From Streptomyces cinnamoneus (GTDB taxonomy: Bacteria; Actinomycetota; Actinomycetes; Streptomycetales; Streptomycetaceae): a stretch of 64,000 nt of DNA. Shown in pieces: positions 1 through 9,052 of this stretch. Position 1 is the stretch's first letter; each line of letters starts with the position of its first letter. Location: positions 228,003-292,002 of the forward strand of contig NZ_BMVB01000001.1 in NCBI RefSeq assembly GCF_014650495.1, read 5' to 3'. The notes under the pieces were generated by a model. The model ran no database searches. It was not told where the DNA came from and saw nothing but the letters and a program-made list of their open reading frames with translations. Both the position numbers and the translations under genes were made by a program.

Positions 1-12
1 GAGGTGCAGGGC

Positions 13-1605
13 ATGACGGCCCGGTCCATACGGGGAGTGGCCGCCATGGCCACGGCAGGCGTTCTCGCAGGAGGGGTGGCCGGCTGTTCGGCGCCCGGTG
101 GGGGCGGGGGCGCGGGGGCCAAGGACTCGCTCGTCGTCGGGCTCGCCAACGAGCCCGAGACCCTCAGCCCCCTCCTCGGGTACGGCAAGGACGGCAACTC
201 CAAGATCTTCGACGGGCTGCTGCGCCGCGACGCGGCCATGAAGCTCCAGCCCGCCCTCGCCGCCGAGCTGCCCAAGGTCACCGACGACGGGCGGACGTAC
301 ACCTACAAGCTCCGCCAGGGCGTGACGTTCAGCGACGGCAAGCCCTTCTCCGCCAAGGACGTGGTCTTCACCTACCGGACCATCCTCGACGAGAAGACCA
401 ACAACGCCGCCAAGGGCGAGCTCGACGCCATCGACAAGGTCACCGCCGAGGGCGACGACACCGTCGTCTTCGCGCTCAAGTACCCCTACGCCCCGTTCGC
501 CGAGCGCACCGTGCTGCCCATCGCACCCGAGCACGCGGCCAAGGGCCAGGACGTCAACACCGGCTCGTTCAACACCGCGCCCATCGGCACCGGCCCGTAC
601 GTCCTCACCGGCTGGAGCAAGGGCGAGAAGCTGACCTTCAAGGCCAACCCCACCTACTGGCGCGGCGAGCCCAAGGTCAAGAAGCTCACCATGGCGATCA
701 TCAAGGACGACGACGTGCGCGCCACCCGGCTGCGCTCCGGCGACCTCGACGGCGCCATCCTGCCGCCCAACCTCGCCAAGGGCTTCAAGGGCGACAAGGG
801 GAAGCTCACCCTGACCGCCAAGACCACCGACTTCCGCGGCGTCACCCTGCCCACCGCCCACAAGGTCACCGGCGACACCGCCGTCCGCCGCGCCCTCGAC
901 CTCGCCGTCGACCGCAAGGCCATGGTCGACAAGCTGCTCGAAGGCGCCGGCCGGGCCGGGTACGGGCCCGTCCCCACCGACAGCGAGTGGTTCGCCCGGG
1001 GCACCGAGCGCCCGCACGACCTGGCCAAGGCCAAGAAGCTGCTGGACGACGCGGGCTGGCGGCCCGGCGGCGACGGCATCCGCGAGAAGGACGGCGAGCG
1101 CGCCTCCTTCACCCTCTGGTTCCCCGCCGGTGACAAGCTCCGCGAGGAGCACGCCCTCGCCTTCGCCTCCGACGCCAAGAAGGCCGGCATCGAGGCCAAG
1201 GTGCAGAGCGGCACCTGGGAGGTCATCGAGCCGCGCATGAAGGACGACGCGGTTCTCGCCGGTGGCGGCAACCCCGCCGACCCCGACTTCGACCTCTACA
1301 ACCTGCTGCACTCCTCCCTCGCCCTCGACGGCTTCAACAACATGGCCGCCTACGCCAACCCCGACGTCGACAAGGCCCTGGAGGAGGGCCGGCGCAGCGG
1401 CGACAAGAACGCCCGCAAGGCCGCCTACGACGCCGTCCAGCGCGGCCTCGCCGACAACCCCGGCTACACCTTCCTCACCCACGTCGACCACCTGTACGTG
1501 ATGAACGACGGCTGGCGCGAACTCGCCACCCAGGTCGAGCCGCACGACCACGGCCTCGGCGCCGGCCCGTGGTGGAACGTCGAGGACTGGCAGCCCCAGC
1601 AGTGA
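13..1605 (+). CDS. ABC transporter substrate-binding lipoprotein (dipeptide/nickel type)
   Basis: This is an extracellular solute-binding protein of the SBP_bac_5 family. It captures a ligand, probably a peptide or metal chelate, outside the cell for the permeases encoded just downstream. ATG 13 is chosen because GAGG at 1-4 lies 8 bp upstream; GTG 4 is an alternative. The N-terminus is a lipoprotein signal peptide with a lipobox ending VAGC, which puts the lipidated Cys near residue 25, followed by a Gly/Ala-rich linker. The body (about residues 45-500) has the family layout, including the EPETLSPLL and GTGPYVL motifs. At about 530 aa it is full length. It is first in a five-gene operon and its TGA overlaps the GTG of the next gene. 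The family call is firm, but the ligand cannot be read from the sequence. Confidence 0.93.
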   Translation: MTARSIRGVAAMATAGVLAGGVAGCSAPGGGGGAGAKDSLVVGLANEPETLSPLLGYGKDGNSKIFDGLLRRDAAMKLQPALAAELPKVTDDGRTYTYKLRQGVTFSDGKPFSAKDVVFTYRTILDEKTNNAAKGELDAIDKVTAEGDDTVVFALKYPYAPFAERTVLPIAPEHAAKGQDVNTGSFNTAPIGTGPYVLTGWSKGEKLTFKANPTYWRGEPKVKKLTMAIIKDDDVRATRLRSGDLDGAILPPNLAKGFKGDKGKLTLTAKTTDFRGVTLPTAHKVTGDTAVRRALDLAVDRKAMVDKLLEGAGRAGYGPVPTDSEWFARGTERPHDLAKAKKLLDDAGWRPGGDGIREKDGERASFTLWFPAGDKLREEHALAFASDAKKAGIEAKVQSGTWEVIEPRMKDDAVLAGGGNPADPDFDLYNLLHSSLALDGFNNMAAYANPDVDKALEEGRRSGDKNARKAAYDAVQRGLADNPGYTFLTHVDHLYVMNDGWRELATQVEPHDHGLGAGPWWNVEDWQPQQ

Positions 1606-2594
1606 TCACCAGGCTCCCCTGGGGGCCGATGGCACGCATGGCGGGACGGCGGCTGCTGACCGCCGTCCCCCTGCTCGCCGTCGTCACCTTCGGCGTCTTC
1701 GCCATCGCCGCCGCCTCCCCGTTCGACCCGGCCAGGGCGTACGCCGGCTCCGCCGGGCTCGGCGCCGGCCGGGACGTCCTCGACCAGCTGCGCGAGAACC
1801 TCGGCGCCGACCGGCCGTTCGTCGTCCGCTGGTGGGAGTGGCTGACGGCCGCCCTCGGCGGCGACCTCGGCCAGTCGACCTCCCTGCGGCAGCCCGTCGC
1901 CCAGGTCATCGGCGAACGCATCGGCTGGTCCGTCCTGCTGTGCGGTGTCGCCTTCCTGCTCGCCGTCTGCACCGGCACCGCACTCGGCGTCCTCGCCGCC
2001 CGGCGCCGTGGCGGCCTGCTCGACCGGACCGTCACCTCCCTCGCCTACACCCTCGAAGCGGCACCACCCTTCTGGCTCGGCCTGCTCGCGATGTGGTTCT
2101 TCGCCATCCGGCTCGACGCCCTCCCGGCCGGCGGCCTCACCGACACCGGCGCCGACGCCGTCACCGCCGGTCAGGTCGCCTCCCACCTCGTCCTGCCCGC
2201 CCTCGTCCTTGCCGCCACCCAGCTGCCGTGGTTCGTGCTGTACGTACGCCAGGGCGTCGGCGACGCCCTGGACGAGGACCCCGTGCGCGGCGCCCGCGCC
2301 CGGGGCCTGCGCGAGCGGACCGTACTGCTCCGCCACGCCCTGCGCTCGGGACTGCTGCCCGTCCTCACCCTCATCGGTTCGCGTGTCCCGGAACTGATCA
2401 CCGGCGCCCTGCTCGTCGAGACCGTCTTCAGCTGGCCCGGCATCGCCTCCGCGACCGTCCAGGCCGCCACCAGCGTCGACTTCCCGCTCCTCGCGGCCCT
2501 CACCGTCCTCGCCACGGCCGCCGTGCTGCTCGGCAACCTGCTCTCCGACCTGCTGTACGGCCTGGCCGACCCGAGGGTGGGATTCGATGGGTAG
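1602..2594 (+). CDS. ABC transporter permease, DppB type
   Basis: This is an inner-membrane permease subunit of the peptide/nickel ABC importer, about 330 aa. GTG 1602 overlaps the TGA of the binding-protein gene in a GTGA arrangement that indicates translational coupling. The first membrane segment starts near residue 12 (LLTAVPLLAVVTFGVFAIAA), followed by a periplasmic loop typical of DppB and five more hydrophobic segments. The EAA-type coupling loop is visible as GARARGLRERTVLLRHALR around residues 225-245, where it would contact the ATPase. The gene overlaps the next permease by 8 bp. Confidence 0.93.
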   Translation: MITRLPWGPMARMAGRRLLTAVPLLAVVTFGVFAIAAASPFDPARAYAGSAGLGAGRDVLDQLRENLGADRPFVVRWWEWLTAALGGDLGQSTSLRQPVAQVIGERIGWSVLLCGVAFLLAVCTGTALGVLAARRRGGLLDRTVTSLAYTLEAAPPFWLGLLAMWFFAIRLDALPAGGLTDTGADAVTAGQVASHLVLPALVLAATQLPWFVLYVRQGVGDALDEDPVRGARARGLRERTVLLRHALRSGLLPVLTLIGSRVPELITGALLVETVFSWPGIASATVQAATSVDFPLLAALTVLATAAVLLGNLLSDLLYGLADPRVGFDG

Positions 2595-3414
2595 CAACAC
2601 CGTGCGCCTGCGCGCTTCGGCATGCGTCCTGGCGACGGTCCTCCTCGCCGTCCTGCTGGTGCCTCTCGCCGTCCCCCTCGACGAGCAGGCCGTCGACCTC
2701 GCCGCGAAGCTGCACCCCCCGTCCTGGGCGCACCCCTTCGGGACCGACGAGGTCGGCCGCGACCTGCTGCTGCGCTGCGTGTACGGCTTGCGCCTGTCCC
2801 TGCTCGTCGGCGTCGTCGCCGCGCTCACCGCGACCGTCCTCGGCACGGCCGCCGGCGTGCTGGCGGGCGTGCTCGGCGGCTGGACGGACCGTGCGCTGAT
2901 GCGGCTCGTCGACCTCTTCTCGTCCGTACCGCATCTGCTGCTCGGCATCTTCGTCGTCGCCATGTTCCGGCCCGGCATCTGGCCGGTGATCGCCTCGGTG
3001 GTGGTGACCCACTGGCTGTCGACGGCCCGCATCGTCCGGGCCGAACTGCTGTCGCTGCGCACCCGCCCCTACGTCGACGCCGCCGTCTCGGGCGGCGCGT
3101 CCCGCCTCCGCGTGACCGTACGGCACCTGCTGCCGGGCGTGCTGCCGCAGGCCGCGCTCGCGGCGGTCCTGATGATCCCGCACGCCATCTGGCACGAGTC
3201 GGCGCTGTCGTTCCTGGGCCTCGGCCTGCCCACCCACGAGGCCAGCCTCGGCAACATGGTCAACGGCGCCCGCGGCTCGCTCCTTGCGGGCGACTGGTGG
3301 CCCACGCTCTTCCCCGGCCTGTTCATCGTCGTGCCCACCCTGGCCGTGGCGGCCCTCGCCGGTGCCTGGCGCGAACGGCTCGACCCGCGCCGCCGATCGG
3401 AGCTGACGCTGTGA
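2587..3414 (+). CDS. ABC transporter permease, DppC type
   Basis: This is the second membrane subunit of the importer (275 aa), partner of the DppB-type permease with which it overlaps by 8 bp. It starts at ATG 2587. It shows an N-terminal membrane segment, the HPFGTDEVGRDLLLR motif typical of DppC/OppC proteins near residues 47-61, and further membrane segments. The EAA loop is DAAVSGGASRLRVTVRHLLP around residues 160-180. Its TGA overlaps the GTG of the ATPase gene. It is somewhat short for the family because the N-terminal tail is short, but the core is intact. Confidence 0.92.
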   Translation: MGSNTVRLRASACVLATVLLAVLLVPLAVPLDEQAVDLAAKLHPPSWAHPFGTDEVGRDLLLRCVYGLRLSLLVGVVAALTATVLGTAAGVLAGVLGGWTDRALMRLVDLFSSVPHLLLGIFVVAMFRPGIWPVIASVVVTHWLSTARIVRAELLSLRTRPYVDAAVSGGASRLRVTVRHLLPGVLPQAALAAVLMIPHAIWHESALSFLGLGLPTHEASLGNMVNGARGSLLAGDWWPTLFPGLFIVVPTLAVAALAGAWRERLDPRRRSELTL

Positions 3415-4490
3415 CGCCCCCGACGCCTTCCACGCCTTCCACGAACCCCAAGCCCTCCACGCCTTCCACGACCCCCACACCCTCCACGCCTCACAAGCGC
3501 CGGAACGTATCCGCCCAGGGCGGCCCCGTCGACGGCGGCCCCGCCCAGGGCGGCCCCGTCCTGGACGTCGACGGCCTGACCGTACGGTTCCGCATGCGGG
3601 GCGGGCGGGAGGTCGCCGCCGTCACCGACGCCTCGTTCCGCCTCCGGCCCGGGGAGTGCCTCGCCCTCGTCGGGGAGAGCGGATGCGGCAAATCCGTCCT
3701 CGCCTCCGCGCTGCTGGGGCTGCTGCCCGGCAACGCGCGGACCGCGGGCCGGGCCCTGCTGGGCGACCTGGACCTGCTCGCCGCCGACGAGCGCACCCTC
3801 GCCCGCACCGTACGGGGCCGCCGCATCGGCCTCGTCCCGCAGAGCCCCGCCGGGCACCTCACGCCCGTGCGCACCGTCCGCTCGCAACTGCGCGAGACCG
3901 TGCGCGAGCTGACCGGCGCCCGGGGGAGCGCCCTGGACGAGGCCGTCCCGGCCGCCGCCGAACGGGCGGCGTTCCCCGCCGACCACCTCGACCGCCACCC
4001 CCACCAGCTCTCCGGCGGGCTCGCGCAGCGTGCGGCCACCGCGCTCGCCCTCGTCGGCGACGCGCCCCTGCTGCTCGCCGACGAACCCACCACCGGACTG
4101 GACCGCGCGCTCGTCGACCGCACGGCCGACGAGCTGCGCCGGCACGTGGACGCCGGCCACGCCCTGCTGATGATCACCCATGACCTCGTGGCGGCCGAGC
4201 GGATCGCCGACCGCGTGGCGGTCATGTACGCGGGCCGCATCGTCGAGCTCGCCGACGCGGCCGCCTTCTTCGGCGCGCCGGGCCCCCGCCATCCCTACGC
4301 CCGTGGCCTGCTCGACGCCCTGCCGGAACGGTCCTTCACCCCGATCCCGGGCATGCCCCCGGAACTGGGCGCGCTGCCCGACGGCTGCGCGTTCGCGGCG
4401 CGGTGCGCGCGGGCCACCGACGCCTGCGCCACCGTGCCCGTGTTCGCCGACGGCCTCGCCTGCCACCACGAGGAGGAACCCGGTGCTTGA
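3411..4490 (+). CDS. ABC transporter ATP-binding protein, DppD type
   Basis: This is the first of two ATPases that energise the importer (359 aa). GTG 3411 overlaps the upstream stop. Walker A is GESGCGKS near residue 87, the signature is LSGGLAQRAA near 199 and Walker B is LLLADEPTTG near 219. The C-terminal oligopeptide-transporter tail contains the Cys-rich segment PDGCAFAARC, which in this family often accompanies an iron-sulfur site. The oddity is an N-terminal extension of about 45 residues: a run of Thr, Pro and Ser (residues 2-25) built from near-repeats of ACGCCTTCC, followed by a QGGPVDGGPAQGGPV duplication. A later start would remove it, but no better Shine-Dalgarno-linked start was found. 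Confidence 0.9.
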   Translation: MTPPTPSTPSTNPKPSTPSTTPTPSTPHKRRNVSAQGGPVDGGPAQGGPVLDVDGLTVRFRMRGGREVAAVTDASFRLRPGECLALVGESGCGKSVLASALLGLLPGNARTAGRALLGDLDLLAADERTLARTVRGRRIGLVPQSPAGHLTPVRTVRSQLRETVRELTGARGSALDEAVPAAAERAAFPADHLDRHPHQLSGGLAQRAATALALVGDAPLLLADEPTTGLDRALVDRTADELRRHVDAGHALLMITHDLVAAERIADRVAVMYAGRIVELADAAAFFGAPGPRHPYARGLLDALPERSFTPIPGMPPELGALPDGCAFAARCARATDACATVPVFADGLACHHEEEPGA

Positions 4491-5196
4491 GCTGCACGGC
4501 ATCACCGCGGGCTACGATCCGCGCAAGCCCGTCGTGCGGGACGTCTCGCTGACCGTCCACGACGGCGAAGCCGTCGGCCTGCTCGGCCCCAGCGGCTGCG
4601 GCAAGTCCACCCTCGCCCGCGTCGCCGCGCTGCTGCACCGGCCCACGGCCGGGACCGTCGTCATCGACGGTGAGCCCGCCCGCGGCTGGCGCCACCGCGC
4701 GCCGCGCGACCAACGCACCGCCTTCGGCGTCGTCTTCCAACAGCCGCGGCAGTCCGCCGACCCCCGGCTCCGCCTGCGCGACCTCATCGCCGAGCCCCTG
4801 CGCGCGACGGGCCGCCGCGCCGAAGCCACCGAACGCGTCCGCGCGCTGGCCCCGGGCGTCGGCCTGTCGGAGGAACTGCTGGCGCGCCGCCCGCACGAGG
4901 TCAGCGACGGCCAGCTGCAGCGCGCCTGCCTGGCACGGGCACTGGTCCTGCGCCCGCGCTGGCTGATCTGCGACGAGATGACGGCGATGCTGGACGCGTC
5001 GACGACGGCCGCGCTCGTCGGCGTCGTCGAGACCTACCGTCGCGAGAGCGGCGCCGGCCTGCTCGCCGTCAGCCACGACCCCGTACTGCTGGAGCGCTGG
5101 TGCGACCGCACGGTCCGCTGGGGCGACCGCGGTGCGGCCCTCAACGATGCCGCACCAGCGGAAACGGCAACGTCTCCCGGATCGACAGCCCCGTAA
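4483..5196 (+). CDS. ABC transporter ATP-binding protein, DppF type
   Basis: This is the second ATPase of the importer (237 aa). GTG 4483 follows AGGAGG and overlaps the previous stop. Walker A is GPSGCGKS near residue 35. The signature reads VSDGQLQRA near residue 139, the SDGQ variant common in DppF-type subunits, and Walker B is WLICDEMTAMLD. It lacks the long C-terminal oligopeptide tail of its partner, so it is short for a DppF. The last 18 codons lie antisense to the 3' end of lysX: the two genes converge and overlap by 56 bp with no room for a terminator between them. That suggests the operon end was joined to lysX by rearrangement or drift of the stop codon. Confidence 0.9.
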   Translation: MLELHGITAGYDPRKPVVRDVSLTVHDGEAVGLLGPSGCGKSTLARVAALLHRPTAGTVVIDGEPARGWRHRAPRDQRTAFGVVFQQPRQSADPRLRLRDLIAEPLRATGRRAEATERVRALAPGVGLSEELLARRPHEVSDGQLQRACLARALVLRPRWLICDEMTAMLDASTTAALVGVVETYRRESGAGLLAVSHDPVLLERWCDRTVRWGDRGAALNDAAPAETATSPGSTAP

Positions 5197-8100
5197 GGAA
5201 CATCACCAGCCGGTCCACCCCGATCCCCAGCCCGCCCGTCGGCGGCATCGCGTACTCCAGCGCCCGCAGGAAGTCCTCGTCCAGCTCCATCGCCTCGGGG
5301 TCGCCGCCCGCCGCCAGCAGGGACTGCGCCGTCAGCCGACGGCGCTGCTCGACGGGGTCGATCAGCTCCGAGTACGCCGTGCCCAGCTCCGTGCCGAACG
5401 CCACGAGGTCCCAGCGCTCGGCCAGCCGGGGATCCGCCCGGTGGGGGCGGGTGAGGGGGGAGACGTCGGTGGGGAAGTCCTTGTAGAAGACGGGCAGCGT
5501 GGTGCGCTCCTCGACCAGCCGCTCGTACAGCTCCAGCACGACGTCGCCCCGCCCGTCCTCCGGCCGGTGCGGCACGCCCGCCGCGTCACAGCAGGCGCGC
5601 AGCGCAGCGACGGGCGTATCGGCGCCGATCTCCTGGCCGAGCGCCTCGGAGACCGCCCCGTAGACCGTCTTCACGGGCCAGGGCCCCGAGATGTCGTGCT
5701 CGGTCCGCTTGCCCGCGCCGTCGGTCCGCACCGCGATCGCCGAGCCGTGGGCGGCGACCGCGGCCTGCTGGATGAGCTCGCGGGTCAGATCCAGCATCAC
5801 GTCGTAGTCCGCGAACGCCTGGTACGCCTCCAGCATCGTGAACTCGGGGTTGTGCTTGTACGACACGCCCTCGTTGCGGAACGTCCGGCCCAGCTCGAAG
5901 ACCTTCTCCAGGCCGCCGACGCACAGCCGCTTCAGATACAGCTCCGGGGCGATGCGTAGGTACAGGTCGAGGTCGTAGGCGTTGATGTGGGTGGTGAAGG
6001 GGCGGGCGTTCGCACCGCCGTGGATCTGCTGCAGCATCGGCGTCTCGACCTCCAGGAAGCCCCGGTCGAGCAGCCCCTGGCGCAGCGCCTGTACGGCCGC
6101 GCTGCGCGCCCGTACCGTGTGCCGGGCCTCCGGTGAGACGGCCAGGTCCACGTAGCGCATCCGGACCCGGGCCTCGGGGTCGCTCAGGCCGCGCCGCTTG
6201 TCGGGCAGCGGGCGCAGGCACTTCGCGGTCATCCGGGCGCGGGTGACGAACAGCGTCGGCTCGCCGCGGTCGCTGGTGCCGGGCTCGCCCTCGGCCTCGA
6301 TGTGGTCGCCGAGGTCGATGTGGGTGGTGAAGCGCCGCAGCAACTCCTGGCCCGAGCCGTCGCGGGTGAAGGCGAGCTGGAGGTCACCGGACCAGTCGCG
6401 CAGCACGGCGAACGCGATGCCGCCGTGGTTGCGGATCAGCAGCACACGCCCTGCCACCGTCACCCGCCCGCCGGTGCGGGAGGAGGGCGGCAGCCCGGCG
6501 AGGCCGGCGCGGACCTCGGCGAGGGTGTGCGTGCGGTGGGCGTCGACGGGGTACGGCTCGACCCCCGCGGCCCGCAGCCGCTCCAGCTTCCGCCGCCGCA
6601 CCCGCACCTGCTCCGGCAGCCCCGCGAGCTCGTCGGCCCCGGCCGCCCCGGCGCCGCCTTCGACGCCGGTGGTGAAGCCGAGCTCGGAGAGCGAGGGAAG
6701 GCCCGCGGTGGACGCCGGGCGGGCGCCGACCCGCGGCCGCCCCCGGCTCCAGAGCTTGCCCAGGCTCGGGACCGCGACGAAGCCCTCGGCGATGCCGGTG
6801 GCCAGCCCGATGCGGGCCAGCGCCCCCGCGTCGGCGTAGCACAGGAACCGCGGATGCCACTCGGGGTTGTACTTCACGTTCGAGCGGTAGAGCGCCTCCA
6901 GCTGCCACCACTTGGAGAAGAACAGCAACAGCTTCCGCCACAGCCGCAGCACCGGGCCCGCGCCGATGCGCGCACCCTCCTCGAACACAGAACGGAAGAC
7001 GGCGAAGTTGAGGGAGATGCGCTTGACCCCGAACCGTCCGGCCTGCGCGCACAACTGGGTGACCATGAACTCCATGACCCCGTTGGGCGCCGCCCGGTCG
7101 CGCCGCATCACGTCCAGCGACACCCCGTCGGAACCCCACGGCACGAACGACAGCAGCGCGATCATCGTGCCGTCGCTCGCGAACGCCTCGACCAGCAGGC
7201 AGTCGCCGTCCGCCGGGTCGCCGAGGCGGCCCAGGGCCATGGAGAAGCCGCGCTCGGTCTCGGTGTCGCGCCAGGCGTCGGCACGCCGGATGACCTCGCC
7301 CATCTCCTCGTCGGAGAGTGCCGAGTGACGGCGGATGCGGACGGTCGCCCCCGTGCGCTCCACCCGGTTGACCGCCTGGCGGGTCACCCGCATCTCCCGC
7401 CCGTCCAGGTCGAACGAGGCGACCTGCAGGATCGCCTCGTCGCCCAGCTGCAGCGCCCCCAGCCCCGAGCGCGCGTACGCCCGGGCGCCCTCCTCGCTGG
7501 CCCCCATCACCGCCGGCTGCCAGCCGTAGTGGCCGGCCAGCTCCAGCCAGGCGTCGACGGCCGGGGTCCATGCCTCCGGGTCACCGAGGGGGTCCCCGGA
7601 GGCCAGGCACACGCCCGCCTCCACGCGGTACGTGACCGCCGCCTTGCCGCTGGGAGAGAAGACGACCGCCTTGTCGCGCCGGGTAGCGAAGTAGCCGAGC
7701 GAGTCGCGGCCACCGTAGCGGCCGAGCAGGGCGCGGATCCGCGGCTCCTCGTCGTCGTGCAGGGCCGCCTCCAGCCGCTGTGAGCGGAAGAGCGCCATGG
7801 CGGCGTTGAGCAGGGCCAGCGCGCCGAACAGACCGAGGAGGAAGTAGACCCAGTGCGGCGGGTGCCCGGCGAAGTGCCGGCCGCTGACGAGGCCGCCGCA
7901 CACCCTGTTGGCGACGAACAGCAGCCGGTTGCCGCCGCCGCTCTCCAGGGTGCCGGGGAAGAGCGAGACCAGGGCCCAGCCGAGCAGGATGGCGACGGCC
8001 AGGCCCGCGGCGAGGACGAGCAGGGCCCGCAGGAAGGCACCGCGCCGGGACTTGGCGTAGAACTCCCGGCGGGCCAGGAGCAGCAGCGTGATCCCGACGA

Positions 8101-8530
8101 TGCAGAGCACCAGCGACGGGATCGTGTCCCAGTAACCCACGGCGAGCAGCACGACGTCCGTGAACAGCAGCAGCGCCAGGTAGGCCAGGACGAACCAGAG
8201 CGTGACCCGCTTGCGGGCGGCCGTCGCGGCGGCGAGCAGCAGCAGGAAGACGGCGTAGGCGAGGTTCGACGCGGTGGGGACCGTCAGCAGATCCAGCGCG
8301 TTCGTCAGCGGCTCCGCCGCGCGGCGCAGAGGGGGGACGAGCGAGGTGATGGTGCAGAAGACGCCGAGCAGTCCGAAGAAGATCGCGAATCCGTTGGGGA
8401 CCCGGTGCAGGAAACGGTGCCAGGCGGTGTCCCGGGCGGTCGGTTCGGGGCCGGTCCCCGGCGCCCGTCCGCCCTGCTGTGCCCGTCTTTCCTGCGCCGT
8501 CGCGGAACCGGGCTCCCGGGCTGTGCTCAT
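5141..8530 (-). CDS. lysX: Bifunctional lysylphosphatidylglycerol synthase / lysine-tRNA ligase LysX
   Basis: This is a large fused protein (1129 aa). It charges tRNA-Lys and transfers the lysine to phosphatidylglycerol, making cationic lipid that lowers sensitivity to cationic peptides. Residues 1-275 hold several hydrophobic membrane segments. The DUF2156 lysyltransferase domain spans about 290-590 (GDPLGDPEAW, SLDVMRRD, ISLNFAVFRS). The C-terminal half from about residue 640 is a class II lysyl-tRNA synthetase with an OB fold, motif 2 TFRNEGVSYKHNPEFTMLE and motif 3 GLGIGVDRLVMFLTG. This architecture matches the mycobacterial LysX type. It is monocistronic as far as can be seen. The leader carries a long perfect hairpin 31 bp before the start codon. 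Confidence 0.96.
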   Translation of the reverse strand: MSTAREPGSATAQERRAQQGGRAPGTGPEPTARDTAWHRFLHRVPNGFAIFFGLLGVFCTITSLVPPLRRAAEPLTNALDLLTVPTASNLAYAVFLLLLAAATAARKRVTLWFVLAYLALLLFTDVVLLAVGYWDTIPSLVLCIVGITLLLLARREFYAKSRRGAFLRALLVLAAGLAVAILLGWALVSLFPGTLESGGGNRLLFVANRVCGGLVSGRHFAGHPPHWVYFLLGLFGALALLNAAMALFRSQRLEAALHDDEEPRIRALLGRYGGRDSLGYFATRRDKAVVFSPSGKAAVTYRVEAGVCLASGDPLGDPEAWTPAVDAWLELAGHYGWQPAVMGASEEGARAYARSGLGALQLGDEAILQVASFDLDGREMRVTRQAVNRVERTGATVRIRRHSALSDEEMGEVIRRADAWRDTETERGFSMALGRLGDPADGDCLLVEAFASDGTMIALLSFVPWGSDGVSLDVMRRDRAAPNGVMEFMVTQLCAQAGRFGVKRISLNFAVFRSVFEEGARIGAGPVLRLWRKLLLFFSKWWQLEALYRSNVKYNPEWHPRFLCYADAGALARIGLATGIAEGFVAVPSLGKLWSRGRPRVGARPASTAGLPSLSELGFTTGVEGGAGAAGADELAGLPEQVRVRRRKLERLRAAGVEPYPVDAHRTHTLAEVRAGLAGLPPSSRTGGRVTVAGRVLLIRNHGGIAFAVLRDWSGDLQLAFTRDGSGQELLRRFTTHIDLGDHIEAEGEPGTSDRGEPTLFVTRARMTAKCLRPLPDKRRGLSDPEARVRMRYVDLAVSPEARHTVRARSAAVQALRQGLLDRGFLEVETPMLQQIHGGANARPFTTHINAYDLDLYLRIAPELYLKRLCVGGLEKVFELGRTFRNEGVSYKHNPEFTMLEAYQAFADYDVMLDLTRELIQQAAVAAHGSAIAVRTDGAGKRTEHDISGPWPVKTVYGAVSEALGQEIGADTPVAALRACCDAAGVPHRPEDGRGDVVLELYERLVEERTTLPVFYKDFPTDVSPLTRPHRADPRLAERWDLVAFGTELGTAYSELIDPVEQRRRLTAQSLLAAGGDPEAMELDEDFLRALEYAMPPTGGLGIGVDRLVMFLTGLSIRETLPFPLVRHR

Positions 8531-8560
8531 TCCGTCAGCCTAGGCACCGGCTGCTCAGGA

Positions 8561-8592
8561 CGCCCGTCGAACGGGCGGCCGTTCGACGGGCG
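8561..8592. promoter_or_regulatory. Perfect 14-bp inverted repeat in the lysX leader
   Basis: The arms CGCCCGTCGAACGG and CCGTTCGACGGGCG surround the 4-nt loop GCGG. The structure begins 31 bp upstream of the lysX start codon and lacks a T-run on either side. Read as RNA in the lysX leader it would be very stable. Read as DNA it could be an operator. It lies between divergently oriented lysX and the small membrane-protein gene, so it is not needed as a terminator for either. Function is inferred only. Confidence 0.5.
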
Positions 8593-8802
8593 GACGGACG
8601 CCACTGCGCCCGACGGGCCGGGGCCCCTGCCGGGGAGAGCCGCCTGCTGTCGACTTGTCGCCTGGCGTCTTCGTGGCTTGTCACGATATTTCACGGCTGA
8701 ATCGGTGATTTTCCACTCGGATGGAGTATGTCTGTCACGTCGGTCATGGGGGCGGGATGAGCGACACTGGCGGAATCCGCCGCTCCGTCGAGGAGGTACA
8801 CC

Positions 8803-8997
8803 ATGGCCGTGTCGATTTCGGTGGTCCTGCTGCTTCTGATCCTGGCGGTGGTGTTCATGCGCAGCGGAGGACTGCGCACCGGGCACGCTCTGGTGTGCGT
8901 GCTGCTCGGCTTCCTGCTCGCGAGCACCAGTGTTGCACCGACCATCTCCCACGGCCTCTCGGCCACCGCGCAATTCGTCAGCGGCGTGAAGCCCTGA
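8803..8997 (+). CDS. Small hydrophobic membrane protein
   Basis: A 64-aa protein with two predicted membrane segments: residues 3-18 (VSISVVLLLLILAVVF) and about 28-45 (ALVCVLLGFLLASTSVAP). The start ATG 8803 has a strong Shine-Dalgarno sequence, GAGGAGG, 7 bp upstream, which supports translation despite the small size. Short proteins of this pattern are common in Streptomyces, but I know no established function. It converges on the first encapsulin gene, with a perfect hairpin terminator between them. Confidence 0.8.
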   Translation: MAVSISVVLLLLILAVVFMRSGGLRTGHALVCVLLGFLLASTSVAPTISHGLSATAQFVSGVKP

Positions 8998-9030
8998 CCG
9001 GTCGTCCGCCCGCAGGGGCGGACGACCGGT
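8997..9030. terminator. Bidirectional terminator hairpin between convergent genes
   Basis: A perfect 15-bp inverted repeat (ACCGGTCGTCCGCCC and GGGCGGACGACCGGT) with the 4-nt loop GCAG. It begins at the last base of the small membrane-protein stop codon and ends 22 bp before the stop of the convergent encapsulin gene. There is no T-run, as is usual for actinobacterial terminators. Confidence 0.8.
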
Positions 9031-9052
9031 GACCACCGCTTGCGGGAGCGGG

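Noticed and set aside
1464..3062. A 532-codon minus-strand open frame over the ABC permease genes
   Set aside because: Composition is Gly/Glu/Arg-rich without motifs, while the + strand frames encode clear permeases. Antisense shadow.
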